Positions 28,903 to 37,369 are shown, counted from the first letter of the stretch. The stretch is 64,000 nt of DNA from Caulobacter sp. (GCA_021741355.1 JAIOXZ010000001.1:62001-126000), one strand, 5' to 3'. A program made the numbers and translations. Notes: generated by a model from the letters alone, not told the origin.

Positions 28903-29345
28903 TTGTCGGCCCCGAGCAGACGGCTGCGGATGCTGAGCACCTCGAGGCAGGCGCGCGCGGCGCCGCCGCCCTTGTCACCTTCCGCAACGCGGGCGCGGGC
29001 CCAGGCCTGCTCCTCGTCCTCGACGGTCAGGATGCCGTTGCCGATCGCCAGCCGCTTGCGCGTGGCCAGATCCATCAGCCCGCGCGAGGACTCATTGGAC
29101 ACGATCTCGAAATGATAGGTCTCGCCGCGGATCACGCAGCCCAGCGCCACATAGCCGTCGAAGCCGCCGGCCTTCTCGGCGATGGCGATGACCGCCGGGA
29201 TCTCCAGCGCGCCCGGCACCGTGATTACCTCGTACTCGGCTCCGACCGCCGTGATGGCGTCGGCCGCGCCCCGCAGGAGCTCGTCGGACAGCTCGGAATA
29301 GAACCGGCCTTCCACGATGAGAATGCGGACCTTGGCAGCGGACAT
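28899..29345 (-). CDS. ribH: 6,7-dimethyl-8-ribityllumazine synthase
   Basis: This 148-residue enzyme condenses the pyrimidine and the dihydroxybutanone phosphate in riboflavin synthesis. Substrate-site motifs are [17 protein letters not shown], the GALEIPAVI loop and [20 protein letters not shown]. All appear intact. It lies 3 bases after ribB. Confidence 0.95.
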   Translation of the reverse strand: MSAAKVRILIVEGRFYSELSDELLRGAADAITAVGAEYEVITVPGALEIPAVIAIAEKAGGFDGYVALGCVIRGETYHFEIVSNESSRGLMDLATRKRLAIGNGILTVEDEEQAWARARVAEGDKGGGAARACLEVLSIRSRLLGADK

Positions 29346-29348
29346 GCG

Positions 29349-30470
29349 TTACTCCTTGGGCGTCGCGATGGGCTGGCGCCCGACGATCCTGAGCCCGTAA
29401 CCCTCGAGGGCGGCGGGTTTGAACGGACTGGAGGTAAGCAGGACCATTTCCCGCACCCCCAGGTCCAGCAGGATCTGCGCCCCCACTCCGTAGTCGCGGA
29501 TGGCGTTGTTCCGGTACTGGCTCCCCGCCGCATACTCCCCGCCGTAGCGTTCGGAAAGCCAGGCCGGGTTCGGATCGCGGATGAAAACAGCGACACCGGG
29601 GCCGTCATGCGCTCCGATCGCCCGCAGGGCGGCCGGCACATAGTCATGCCGCGCCCCGACGAAACCCAGCATGTCGGCGGCCAGATCGACCTGGTGCATC
29701 CGCACGAGGGTCGGCTTGTCGGCCTCGATCCGCCCCTTCACCAGCGCCACATGCTCGCAGCGGTCGATGGTGTTGCGGTAGACGATCATCCGGAAATCGC
29801 CGCCGTGGATGCTGGTGAACGGCGTCTCCAGCGCCCGCTCGACCTGGCGCTCCGTGCGACGGCGATAGGCGATCAGGTCGGCGATGGTGCCGATCTTCAG
29901 ACCATGCAACTGGGCGAAGGCGACCAGGTCCGGCAGACGGGCCATGGTCCCGTCGTCCTTCATGATCTCGCAGATCACTCCGGCGGGGTTCAGGCCCGCC
30001 AGGCGGGAGATGTCGATCGCCGCCTCGGTGTGGCCGGCGCGGACGAGCACGCCGCCGTCCCGCGCGACCAGCGGGAAGACGTGACCGGGCGAGACGATGT
30101 CGTCCGGGCCCTTGGTCGGGTCGATGGCGACGGCGACCGTGTGGGAGCGGTCATGGGCCGAGATGCCGGTGGTGACCCCTTCCTTCGCCTCGATCGAGAC
30201 GGTGAAGGCGGTGGTCATGCTCTCGCGGTTCTCGGCGGCCATCGGCGGCAGCCGCAGCTGGCGGGCGCGTTCATTGGTGATGCTCAGGCAGATCAGGCCC
30301 CGGGCGTGCCGGGCCATGAAGTTGATCTGGTCGGGGGTCGCGAACTGCGCGGGGATGATCACATCCCCCTCGTTCTCGCGGTCCTCGGCGTCCACGAGGA
30401 TGTAGGGCCGCCCGTTGCGGGCGTCCTCGATGATGTCCTCGATGGGAGAGATGGGGCTGTCTTCGGTCAT
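29349..30470 (-). CDS. ribB: 3,4-dihydroxy-2-butanone-4-phosphate synthase with degenerate GTP cyclohydrolase II domain (RibBX type)
   Basis: Residues ~15-205 are an intact DHBP synthase: DAEDRENEGDVIIP, then DRSHTVAVAIDP and VLVRAGHTEAAIDISRLAG. Residues ~212-373 follow the RibA fold (VRMHQVDLAADMLG, AQILLDLGVREMVLLTSSP) but lack the zinc cysteines of GTP cyclohydrolase II: where active enzymes have the pattern C-x2-G-x7-C-x-C, this one has no cysteine. The protein therefore probably supplies only the four-carbon unit. Such fused variants are known in Proteobacteria (called RibBX). Its length of 373 is normal for the fusion. Confidence 0.9.
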   Translation of the reverse strand: MTEDSPISPIEDIIEDARNGRPYILVDAEDRENEGDVIIPAQFATPDQINFMARHARGLICLSITNERARQLRLPPMAAENRESMTTAFTVSIEAKEGVTTGISAHDRSHTVAVAIDPTKGPDDIVSPGHVFPLVARDGGVLVRAGHTEAAIDISRLAGLNPAGVICEIMKDDGTMARLPDLVAFAQLHGLKIGTIADLIAYRRRTERQVERALETPFTSIHGGDFRMIVYRNTIDRCEHVALVKGRIEADKPTLVRMHQVDLAADMLGFVGARHDYVPAALRAIGAHDGPGVAVFIRDPNPAWLSERYGGEYAAGSQYRNNAIRDYGVGAQILLDLGVREMVLLTSSPFKPAALEGYGLRIVGRQPIATPKE

Positions 30471-30482
30471 TCAGATACCGCT

Positions 30483-30572
30483 CATCCCGGCGCAGGCCGG
30501 GACCCAGGTGTTTTTGTCGTCAGGCTTCGAGGCTCTCGGAAAAAAGCCTGGGTCCCGGCCTGCGCCGGGATG
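30483..30572. repeat. Palindromic repeat, family 2, inside the riboflavin operon
   Basis: Two 26-base arms (30483-30508 and 30547-30572; beginning CATCCCGGCGCAGG and ending CCTGCGCCGGGATG) are perfect inverted complements around a 38-base centre, and the pairing continues weakly into a T-run/A-run. It fills the 119-base gap between ribE and ribB. A shorter relative is at 59817-59902. Confidence 0.85.
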
Positions 30573-30589
30573 CTCGGAGGAGGGATACA

Positions 30590-31180
30590 TCACGCGGTCT
30601 CCTGCCACCGGGCGAGGTAGCGCGCCAGCATGTCGATCTCGAGATTGACCTTTGAGCCGACGGTCAGCCGGCCGAGCGTGGTCACATCCCAGGTGTGGGG
30701 AATGATGTTCAGGCCGAAGACATCGTCCTCGACCGCGTTGACCGTCAGGCTGACGCCCTCGACGGCGATCGAGCCCTTCGGCGCGATCAGACGATGGAGC
30801 GGGCGCGGCGCGCGAATCCGAAGGCGGTGCGAGCCGCCTTCGGCGTCCACCGACAGCACCTCGCCCAGGCCGTCGACGTGGCCTGACACGATATGGCCGC
30901 CCATTTCGTCACCCAGTTTCGCGGCGCGCTCCAGGTTGACCGGCGCGCCCTCGGACCACTGGTCGAGCGTCGTCAGGGACAGGGTCTCGGCCGAGACCTC
31001 GACCGCGAACCAGCCCTCGCCCTTCTCAACCACCGTGAGGCAGCAACCGGAATGGGAGATCGACGCGCCGAGGTCGACGCTCTCCAGGTCATAGGCGGTC
31101 TCGATCTCGTAGCGGCGGTCGCGGTTCGTCTCGCGCACGCTGCGCACCCGGCCGACATCGGTGACTATTCCGGTGAACAT
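30590..31180 (-). CDS. ribE: Riboflavin synthase alpha subunit
   Basis: This 196-residue enzyme has two lumazine-binding barrels: MFTGIVTDVG with SHSGCCLTVV in the first, GHIVSGHVDGLGEV with GVSLTVNAVED in the second. It dismutates two lumazines to riboflavin. The ATG at 31180 overlaps the RibD-like stop by one base (TGATG), and the start of the first barrel coincides with it. Confidence 0.95.
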   Translation of the reverse strand: MFTGIVTDVGRVRSVRETNRDRRYEIETAYDLESVDLGASISHSGCCLTVVEKGEGWFAVEVSAETLSLTTLDQWSEGAPVNLERAAKLGDEMGGHIVSGHVDGLGEVLSVDAEGGSHRLRIRAPRPLHRLIAPKGSIAVEGVSLTVNAVEDDVFGLNIIPHTWDVTTLGRLTVGSKVNLEIDMLARYLARWQETA

Positions 31181-31869
31181 CAGGCCTTCCCGTAGCGCTC
31201 CCACAGATCGTCGCCGACCGTCTCTACGGCCAGCCGCCTGAAACGTGGGGCGGAGGCCAGATCTTTCAACACAAACGCGCCGATCGCCGGACGGCCCTCG
31301 TCACCGAGGATCATCGGCGCGCGGAACCATTCGATCTGATCGACCAGTCCGGCCGACAGAAAGCTCGCCGCCACCTGGCCACCGCCTTCGATCATCAGGT
31401 TCAGTCCCATGGCCCCGGCTGCCGGCTTGCCGAACCGCTCGACAAGTCGCCGGTCGAAGTCCGTCTGGAGCGCCTCGATAACCGCTTTAGGATCCGGACG
31501 GCCCTCATTCTGGGCCACTTGAATCACGGTGACCCCAGCGTCAGTCAAACGGTTGTTTGGATTGTCGACCGTGATGACCACCGTCGGCAACCGTTCGGCC
31601 TCCCTGACCAGCTTCGACGTCAGCGGCAGCCGCTGCCGGCTGTCGAGCACCACGCGGACCGGCTGGATGCCGACGAAGCCCGGCAGGCGGACCGTGAGCT
31701 CGGGATCATCGGCGATCGCCGTATCGACCCCGACCAGGATCGCCTGATGCAGGGCGCGCAGGCGGTGGACCTCCTCACGCGCCTTCGGCCCGGTGATCCA
31801 TCGGCTCTCCCCCGATGCGGTGGCGATGCGACCGTCGAGCGAGGTGGCGAGCTTGAGCGTGACGCCCAG
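31180..31869 (-). CDS. Stand-alone pyrimidine reductase domain of RibD (deaminase domain missing)
   Basis: The frame encodes the RibD C-terminal reductase: VTLKLATSLDGRIAT, SRWITGPKAREEVHRLRA, AILVGVDTAIADDPELTVRLPG, NLMIEGGGQVAASFL. No deaminase domain (HAE/PCxxC motifs) precedes it, because the nrdR stop lies only 5 bases before the reductase begins. No ATG, GTG or TTG occurs in frame before residue 73. A CTG at 31867-31869 has GGAGGA six bases upstream and gives a 229-residue protein. If translation began at the GTG at 31653 the NADPH-site start would be lost. Other possibilities are a recent deletion or an assembly error. Confidence 0.75.
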   Translation of the reverse strand: MGVTLKLATSLDGRIATASGESRWITGPKAREEVHRLRALHQAILVGVDTAIADDPELTVRLPGFVGIQPVRVVLDSRQRLPLTSKLVREAERLPTVVITVDNPNNRLTDAGVTVIQVAQNEGRPDPKAVIEALQTDFDRRLVERFGKPAAGAMGLNLMIEGGGQVAASFLSAGLVDQIEWFRAPMILGDEGRPAIGAFVLKDLASAPRFRRLAVETVGDDLWERYGKA

Positions 31870-31871
31870 CG

Positions 31872-32339
31872 TCAGTCCTCCACGTCTTCGGCCAGGCCCT
31901 CGGCGCTGAGGAACTGGGCGAAGTCGTCCGTGTGGCGGAAGTCGCGATAGACCGAGGCGTAGCGGACGTAGGCCACGTCATCGAGCGCCTTGAGCGCCTT
32001 CATGACCATCTCGCCGACCACGTTCGAGGCCAGTTCGGTCTCGCCCATGCTTTCGAGCTGCCGGACGATGCCGTTGACCAGCCGGTCGAGCCGCTCGGCG
32101 TCGATCGGCCGCTTGCGGGTGGCGATGGAGATCGAGCGGACCAGCTTCTCGCGGTCGAACGGCGCGCGGCGGCCTGAGCGCTTGACGATCGTCAGCTCAC
32201 GCAGTTGCACCCGCTCAAAGGTGGTGAACCGGCCGCCGCACTCGGGGCAGAGACGGCGACGCCGGATGGCCGCGCCGTCTTCCGACGGGCGGCTATCCTT
32301 CACCTGGCTTTCCATGTGACCACAGAACGGGCAGCGCAT
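31872..32339 (-). CDS. nrdR: Transcriptional repressor NrdR
   Basis: This 155-residue ATP/dATP-sensing repressor of ribonucleotide reductase genes has an N-terminal zinc ribbon ([17 protein letters not shown]...LCPECGGRF, four cysteines) and an ATP-cone ([18 protein letters not shown]). The length is normal and it ends EDVED, so the deletion in the next gene does not affect it. NrdR boxes were not identified here. Confidence 0.95.
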   Translation of the reverse strand: MRCPFCGHMESQVKDSRPSEDGAAIRRRRLCPECGGRFTTFERVQLRELTIVKRSGRRAPFDREKLVRSISIATRKRPIDAERLDRLVNGIVRQLESMGETELASNVVGEMVMKALKALDDVAYVRYASVYRDFRHTDDFAQFLSAEGLAEDVED

Positions 32340-32367
32340 GTTGGGCCCCTCCCGGCGGCCGTCCCTA

Positions 32368-33660
32368 TTAGTTGTAGATAGGGAAGCGCGCCGTCAACGC
32401 CATGACCTGCTCGCGAACCTTCGCCTCGACCGCCGCATTGCCTTCGGCGCCGTTGGCGGCCAGGCCGTCGACGACCTCGCCGATCCAGCGACCGACCTGG
32501 CGGAACTCCGCTTCGCCAAAGCCGCGGGTGGTGCCCGCGGGCGTGCCCAGGCGGACGCCCGAGGTCACGGTGAACGAGGCAGTGTCGAACGGGATGCCGT
32601 TCTTGTTGCAGGTCATGTGCGCCCGCTCGAGCGCCGCCTCGGTGTCCTTGCCCGTCACGCCCTTGGGCCGCAGATCGACCAGCATGACGTGGCTGTCGGT
32701 GCCGCCGGAAACGATGTTGACGCCCGACGCCATCAGGGTCTCGGCCAGGGCGCGGGCGTTGACCACGACCTGGGCGGCGTAGGCCTTGAAGTCCGGCTGC
32801 AGCGCCTCGCCGAAGGCCACGGCCTTGGCGGCGATGACATGCTCCAGCGGACCGCCCTGCAGGCCGGGGAACACCGCCGAGTTGATCTTTTTGGCAATCG
32901 CCTCGTCGTTGGTCAGGATCAGGCCGCCACGCGGACCGCGCAGGGTCTTGTGGGTGGTCGTGGTCACCACATGGGCGTGCGGCACGGGGTTGGGGTAGGC
33001 GCCGCCCGCGACCAGGCCGGCGTAATGGGCCATGTCGACCATCAGCAGGGCGCCGATGCTGTCGGCGATCTCGCGGAACCGCTTGAAGTCGATGGCCCGG
33101 CTGTAGGCGGAGCCGCCGGCGATGATCAGCTTGGGCCGCTCGCGCGCGGCGACCTCGGCGACGTTGTCATAGTCGATGAACTGGGTGTCGGTGCGCACGG
33201 TGTAGGCCACCGGCTTGAACCACTTGCCGGACTGGTTGGCCGGGCTGCCGTGGGTCAGGTGGCCGCCAGCGGCCAGGTCCATGCCCATGAAGGTGTCGCC
33301 CGGCGTCAGCAACGCCATGAACACCGCCTGGTTGGCCTGGGCGCCCGAGTGCGGCTGGACGTTGGCGAAGCCGGCGCCGAACAGGGTCTTGGCCCGCTCG
33401 ATGGCGAGGGTTTCGAGCACGTCGACGTATTCGCAGCCGCCGTAGTAGCGCTTGCCGGGGTAACCCTCGGCGTACTTGTTGGTCAGGATCGAGCCCTGGG
33501 CCTCAAGCACCGCGCGGGAGACGATGTTCTCCGAGGCGATCAGCTCGATCTGGTTCTGCTGCCGCATCAGCTCATGGGCGATGGCCTCGGCAATCGCCGG
33601 GTCGGCTGTCGCAAGGTCTGCGCCGAAGAAGGCGGGACGGATCGGTGTGGAGGCGTTCAT
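32368..33660 (-). CDS. glyA: Serine hydroxymethyltransferase
   Basis: This 430-residue PLP enzyme interconverts serine and glycine and loads tetrahydrofolate with one-carbon units. [18 protein letters not shown], the [11 protein letters not shown] region and the PLP-lysine motif [14 protein letters not shown] are intact. An AGGGG Shine-Dalgarno 7 bases away favours the ATG at 33660 over another at 33666. nrdR follows after 28 bases. Confidence 0.96.
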   Translation of the reverse strand: MNASTPIRPAFFGADLATADPAIAEAIAHELMRQQNQIELIASENIVSRAVLEAQGSILTNKYAEGYPGKRYYGGCEYVDVLETLAIERAKTLFGAGFANVQPHSGAQANQAVFMALLTPGDTFMGMDLAAGGHLTHGSPANQSGKWFKPVAYTVRTDTQFIDYDNVAEVAARERPKLIIAGGSAYSRAIDFKRFREIADSIGALLMVDMAHYAGLVAGGAYPNPVPHAHVVTTTTHKTLRGPRGGLILTNDEAIAKKINSAVFPGLQGGPLEHVIAAKAVAFGEALQPDFKAYAAQVVVNARALAETLMASGVNIVSGGTDSHVMLVDLRPKGVTGKDTEAALERAHMTCNKNGIPFDTASFTVTSGVRLGTPAGTTRGFGEAEFRQVGRWIGEVVDGLAANGAEGNAAVEAKVREQVMALTARFPIYN

Positions 33661-33699
33661 GGGCATACCCCTGGCTGCGACGCGCTGGCTGGCGCGCCC

Positions 33700-33727
33700 T
33701 CTTTAGCGATCATGTCGGCATGATCAA
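33700..33727 (-). promoter_or_regulatory. Putative glyA promoter with internal operator-like dyad
   Basis: On the minus strand TTGATC (33722-33727) and TAAAGA (33700-33705) are 16 bases apart, 40 bases before the glyA ATG. The spacer is occupied by a perfect dyad GATCATG-TCGG-CATGATC (33708-33725), which also touches the -35. This is the expected place for a repressor site; the regulator is unknown. Confidence 0.45.
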
Positions 33728-33826
33728 TCGGAACCCGGCCCTGTCGGGCGCGTTGGTCGAATAACCCGCCGGCGCTCGCCCGCCGGCAGGGAGTGGTGAC
33801 GCATCTTTGATTGAGGAAATCGCGCA

Positions 33827-34258
33827 ATGGCCGACGCCCCCCGCGAAACGGAACCGTCGAACGCCGACATTCTGGCCTGCTCGGCCGAGATCGTGGCGGC
33901 GTTTGTCGGCCGTAATCCCGTGGGGGCCGCCGCCCTGCCCGATCTGATTCGCACCATTCACGGCGCGCTGAGCGGTCTGTCCGATGCGCCGGCGCCTGTC
34001 GCACGTGAGCGGCAGAAACCCGCCGTCCCGATTTCGCGGTCGATTCAGCGGGACTACATCGTCTGTCTGGAAGACGGCGCGCAGTTGAAGATGCTGAAGC
34101 GCTACCTGCGGTCGCGGTTCGACCTGAGCCCTGAAGACTATCGCCGCAAGTGGGGCCTGCCGCCGGACTACCCGATGGTCGCGCCGGCCTACGCCGAGCG
34201 ACGGTCTGATTTCGCGAAACGGATCGGTCTTGGAAAGGGCGTTCGGCGGCGGTCTTAG
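33827..34258 (+). CDS. MucR/Ros family transcriptional regulator
   Basis: This 143-residue protein has the MucR core YIVCLEDGAQLKMLKRYL, then SPEDYRRKWGLPPDYPMVAP and RIGLGKG. Of the four zinc ligands in classical Ros, only the first cysteine remains (CLED instead of CLEC; histidines replaced by Tyr and Arg/Ser), as in the zinc-less members of the family. MucR proteins act as H-NS-like silencers and cell-cycle regulators in alphaproteobacteria. GAGGAAA precedes the ATG. A GCCGGCG-6-CGCCGGC hairpin lies in its leader (33768-33787). Confidence 0.92.
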   Translation: MADAPRETEPSNADILACSAEIVAAFVGRNPVGAAALPDLIRTIHGALSGLSDAPAPVARERQKPAVPISRSIQRDYIVCLEDGAQLKMLKRYLRSRFDLSPEDYRRKWGLPPDYPMVAPAYAERRSDFAKRIGLGKGVRRRS

Positions 34259-34264
34259 ATCCTT

Positions 34265-35494
34265 CTAGGCGGCGTAGCCGCCGACCCGGGCGATATTGCA
34301 GTGCGCCCACAGGTTCTCAAGCGACTTTACCAGATCGCGCATCATCGCGTCGGTGTGGAACGGCGTGGGCGTGAACCGCAGCCGCTCGGTGCCGCGCGGC
34401 ACGGTCGGGAAGTTGATCGGCTGGACGTAGATGCCGTGGTCCTCCAGCAGCATGTCCGAGACCATCTTGCAGTGGACGGCGTCGCCGACCATCACCGGCA
34501 CGATGTGGCTGACCGAGCTTTCCATCACAGGCAGGCCGGCCGCCTTCATCATGGCCTTGAGCGTCGCGGCGCGTTCCTGATGCTTCTCGCGGACCTCGTT
34601 GTGTTCCTTGAGCCAGCGCACCGACGCCAGGGCGCCGGCGGTCAGGGCCGGCGGCAGCGAGGTCGTGAAGATGAAGCCCGAAGCGTAGGAGCGGATCGCG
34701 TCGCAGATCACCGCGTCGGCGGCAATGTAGCCGCCCATCACGCCGATGGCCTTGCCCAGCGTCGCTTCGATGATGTCGATCTCCGAGGCGATCTGGTCAC
34801 GCTCCGAAACCCCGCCGCCGTGCTCGCCGTAAAGGCCGACGGCGTGGACTTCGTCGATGTAGGTCATGGCGCCGTACTTCTTCGCCAGCGCGACCGTGCC
34901 GCGGATGTCGGAGATGTCGCCGTCCATCGAATAGACGCTCTCGAAGGCCACCAGCTTGGGCGCCTCGGGATCGGCCTCCGCCAGCAGTTGCTCGAGATGG
35001 GCGAGGTCGTTGTGCCGGAAGATCTTGCGGGCGCCGCCGCCGTTGCGGATGCCGCTGATCATCGAGGCGTGGTTCAGCTCGTCGGAGAAGATGATCAGCC
35101 CCGGCAGGATCTTGTAGAGCGTCGCGAGCGTCGCCTCGTTGGAGACGTAGCCGGAGGTGAACAGCAGCGCCGATTCCTTGCCGTGCAGGCCGGCCAGCTC
35201 GCGCTCGAGTTCGACATGATAGTGGGTGGTGCCGGAGATGTTGCGGGTGCCGCCCGAGCCGGTGCCGTTGGCGTCGATGGCGGCGTGCATGGCGTCGGCG
35301 ACGACCGGGTTCTGACCCTGACCGAGATAGTCGTTGGAACACCAGACGATGACCTCGGATTCCGAGCCGTCGTCCCGGGTCCAGGTGGCGCGCGGGAAAT
35401 TGCCGGCATGGCGCTTGAGGTCTGCGAAGACACGGTAGCGGCCTTCGTCGCGAACCTGCGCGACAGCGGTCTCGAATACGGCCTTGTAGTCCAT
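34265..35494 (-). CDS. hemA: 5-aminolevulinate synthase
   Basis: This 409-residue PLP enzyme condenses glycine and succinyl-CoA, the first step of the C4 heme pathway that marks alphaproteobacteria. Motifs: [48 protein letters not shown] and the PLP lysine in [12 protein letters not shown]. The ATG at 35494 (MDYKAVF) is the family start. It is convergent with mucR, 6 bases apart. hemB lies 5.5 kb away. Confidence 0.95.
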   Translation of the reverse strand: MDYKAVFETAVAQVRDEGRYRVFADLKRHAGNFPRATWTRDDGSESEVIVWCSNDYLGQGQNPVVADAMHAAIDANGTGSGGTRNISGTTHYHVELERELAGLHGKESALLFTSGYVSNEATLATLYKILPGLIIFSDELNHASMISGIRNGGGARKIFRHNDLAHLEQLLAEADPEAPKLVAFESVYSMDGDISDIRGTVALAKKYGAMTYIDEVHAVGLYGEHGGGVSERDQIASEIDIIEATLGKAIGVMGGYIAADAVICDAIRSYASGFIFTTSLPPALTAGALASVRWLKEHNEVREKHQERAATLKAMMKAAGLPVMESSVSHIVPVMVGDAVHCKMVSDMLLEDHGIYVQPINFPTVPRGTERLRFTPTPFHTDAMMRDLVKSLENLWAHCNIARVGGYAA

Positions 35495-35593
35495 CGACGA
35501 CGCCCCGGTCCTCAATGGCGGATTGCCCCGCCCGACCGGCCCCTTGTTCCTGTTCGGCGGCTTATTCGCACCGCCCTACGCCCGTGTCCACTT

Positions 35594-35633
35594 ACGGGAG
35601 TTTCATCTGGCAACCTATTACGTGAAACCCCGT
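35594..35633. promoter_or_regulatory. Inverted repeat upstream of hemA
   Basis: ACGGGAGTTTCA and TGAAACCCCGT (11 of 12 positions pair with one bulge) enclose 17 bases, 100-140 bases before the hemA ATG. It could be an operator or a transcribed hairpin. No FixK/FNR-type TTGAT-N4-ATCAA site was found in this 222-base gap. Confidence 0.4.
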
Positions 35634-35693
35634 AGGTCTTGCGCGAACGGCTCTCAGGTAATGGCAGGCAACATGAGCCGCCACGGGCTGCGG

Positions 35694-35715
35694 CGAATTG
35701 ATCCAGCGCAATTCG
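35694..35715. repeat. Small inverted repeat after the 3-hydroxyisobutyrate dehydrogenase stop
   Basis: CGAATTG-8-CAATTCG forms a perfect 7-bp stem 2 bases beyond the TAA of the gene at 35717. There is no T-run, so it is at best a Rho-dependent end or mRNA-stabilising hairpin. Confidence 0.4.
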
Positions 35716-35716
35716 A

Positions 35717-36610
35717 TTACAGGCTGTCGAGCTTGCCCCGGAACAGCTGCAGCATGGCCGAGAAGTCCTTCTGGCCATGCCCCAGCCCGTCGAACAGGGC
35801 GTAGAGGGCCTCGGCCTGGGCGCCCATGGGTGTGGAGGCCCCGGCGCGGGCCGCCGCCTCCTGAGCCAGCTTCAGGTCCTTCAGCATCAGCGCGCTGAGG
35901 AAGCCACCCTCGTAGTTACGGTTCGACGGCGCGGTCTCGACCGGGCCGGGCCACGGGCAATAGGTGGTCAGGGACCAGCACTGACCGGACGACTTCGACC
36001 CGATCTCATAGAATCGCTCCGGGTCGAGCCCGAGCTTCTCGGCCAGGGCGAAGGCCTCGCAGACACCGATCATCGAGACGCCCAGCAGCATGTTGTTGCA
36101 GATCTTGGCCGCCTGCCCCGACCCGGCCCCGCCGGCGTGAAACACCACGCGGGCCATGGGCTGAAGGATGGCCTCGAAGGCGGCGTAGTCCCCGGTCTCG
36201 CAGCCGACCATGAAGGCCAGGGTGCCGGCCTCGGCGGCCATGATGCCGCCGCTGACGGGAGCGTCGGCGAAGCGGAATCCCTGCCCCTTCGCCTGCTCTC
36301 CGACCGCGCGGGCGCTGTCGATGTCGATGGTCGAGCAGTCGATCAGCAACGCCGTCGTTGGCGCATGGGCCAGCACCTGCTCGCCATAGACACTGCGAAC
36401 GTGAGGTCCGGCCGGCAGCATGGTGATCACCGCGTCGGCGTCCTTCACCGCCTCGGCGACGCTGGCGGCCGGCCGACAACCGGCGGCGACCGCCCTGTCG
36501 ACGGCGGCCTGCGACAGATCAAAGGCCGTTACCTCGTGGCCAGCCTTCGCCTGATTGGCCGCCATGCCGGCGCCCATGTTTCCCAGGCCGATGAAGGCGA
36601 TACGGGTCAT
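35717..36610 (-). CDS. mmsB: 3-hydroxyisobutyrate dehydrogenase
   Basis: This 297-residue beta-hydroxyacid dehydrogenase of valine catabolism oxidises 3-hydroxyisobutyrate to methylmalonate semialdehyde. The dinucleotide site is FIGLGNMGAGMA, the substrate loop DAPVSGGIMAAEAGTL, and the catalytic lysine is in GQAAKICNNMLLG. The C-terminal NRNYEGGFLSALMLKDL is typical. It lies 3 bases after the second methyltransferase-like gene, in line with the acyl-CoA dehydrogenase and hydrolase genes of the same pathway. Confidence 0.93.
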   Translation of the reverse strand: MTRIAFIGLGNMGAGMAANQAKAGHEVTAFDLSQAAVDRAVAAGCRPAASVAEAVKDADAVITMLPAGPHVRSVYGEQVLAHAPTTALLIDCSTIDIDSARAVGEQAKGQGFRFADAPVSGGIMAAEAGTLAFMVGCETGDYAAFEAILQPMARVVFHAGGAGSGQAAKICNNMLLGVSMIGVCEAFALAEKLGLDPERFYEIGSKSSGQCWSLTTYCPWPGPVETAPSNRNYEGGFLSALMLKDLKLAQEAAARAGASTPMGAQAEALYALFDGLGHGQKDFSAMLQLFRGKLDSL

Positions 36611-36613
36611 GGG

Positions 36614-37369
36614 TCAGGCCGGCTTGCGGAATTTCAGGACAAACTGGTCGGTCTTGCCGCGCAGGGCGGGGTCAAAGACGCTGGCCGTCCGCGGGTCCGA
36701 CGGATTGCGCAGGATGTCGCTTTCGGCCTCCAGCACGAAGCCGGCGGCGGTCAGCTCGGCCTTGACCATGGCGATGTCGATGCGGTGCAGCTTGTTCGAG
36801 TCCCGATCGCCCGATCCATCTGCGGCGTAGTGGTCGATGACCAGCAGCACGCCGCCCGGCTTGAGCGCGGCGAACAGTTGGCCGTTGATCGCAGCGACCT
36901 GTTCGGGCGTGGCCTGCCCCAGATGCAGGTCGTGGTAGTTCTGGGCAGTGAAGATCAGGTCCAGCGGCTCAACGAAGCTGAAGGCGGCCAGTGAGCTGCG
37001 GACCGGAACGATGTTCGGCGCGAAGGCGACCGTATCGTCCTGCCATTTGGCGTAGTCGGCCTGGAAGGCGATGAACTCGGCGGCCTGGTAGCCATAGACC
37101 TTGCCGGTCGGGCCGACGGCGCCGGAGAAGATCCGGGTGAAATAGCCGCCGCCCATCAGGAAGTCGGCGACCTTGTCGCCGGGCTTCACCCCGGCGAAAG
37201 CCAGCAGCTCACCGGGATGGCGGCCGGCGTCACGCTCGCGCTGGGCCTCGGGCCGCGCCGGGTTTGCGATCGCCGCGGCGATGTTGGTCGGAAGGTCCGC
37301 GGCCATGGCCGTTGCGGACAGGACGACAGCGATGATCCCCGCCAGCGGGGCGGTGAGACGGAACAACAT
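36614..37369 (-). CDS. Exported class I SAM-methyltransferase-like protein, copy 2
   Basis: The 251-residue product starts with a clear signal peptide (LTAPLAGIIAVVLSATAMAA). A methyltransferase fold follows: motif I KVADFLMGGGYFTRIFS, motif IV LDLIFTAQNYHDLHLG, then ALKPGGVLLVIDHYA. It matches predicted methyltransferases of the COG4798 kind. It is about half identical by eye to the upstream copy and overlaps it by one base. A periplasmic SAM enzyme is puzzling since SAM is cytoplasmic; a non-catalytic or different ligand role is possible. Confidence 0.8.
   Translation of the reverse strand: MLFRLTAPLAGIIAVVLSATAMAADLPTNIAAAIANPARPEAQRERDAGRHPGELLAFAGVKPGDKVADFLMGGGYFTRIFSGAVGPTGKVYGYQAAEFIAFQADYAKWQDDTVAFAPNIVPVRSSLAAFSFVEPLDLIFTAQNYHDLHLGQATPEQVAAINGQLFAALKPGGVLLVIDHYAADGSGDRDSNKLHRIDIAMVKAELTAAGFVLEAESDILRNPSDPRTASVFDPALRGKTDQFVLKFRKPA

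Noticed and set aside
28899-30470. FMN riboswitch in front of the riboflavin genes
   Set aside because: No RFN-element signature was seen upstream of nrdR, ribE or ribB; the gap before ribB holds only the palindromic repeat.
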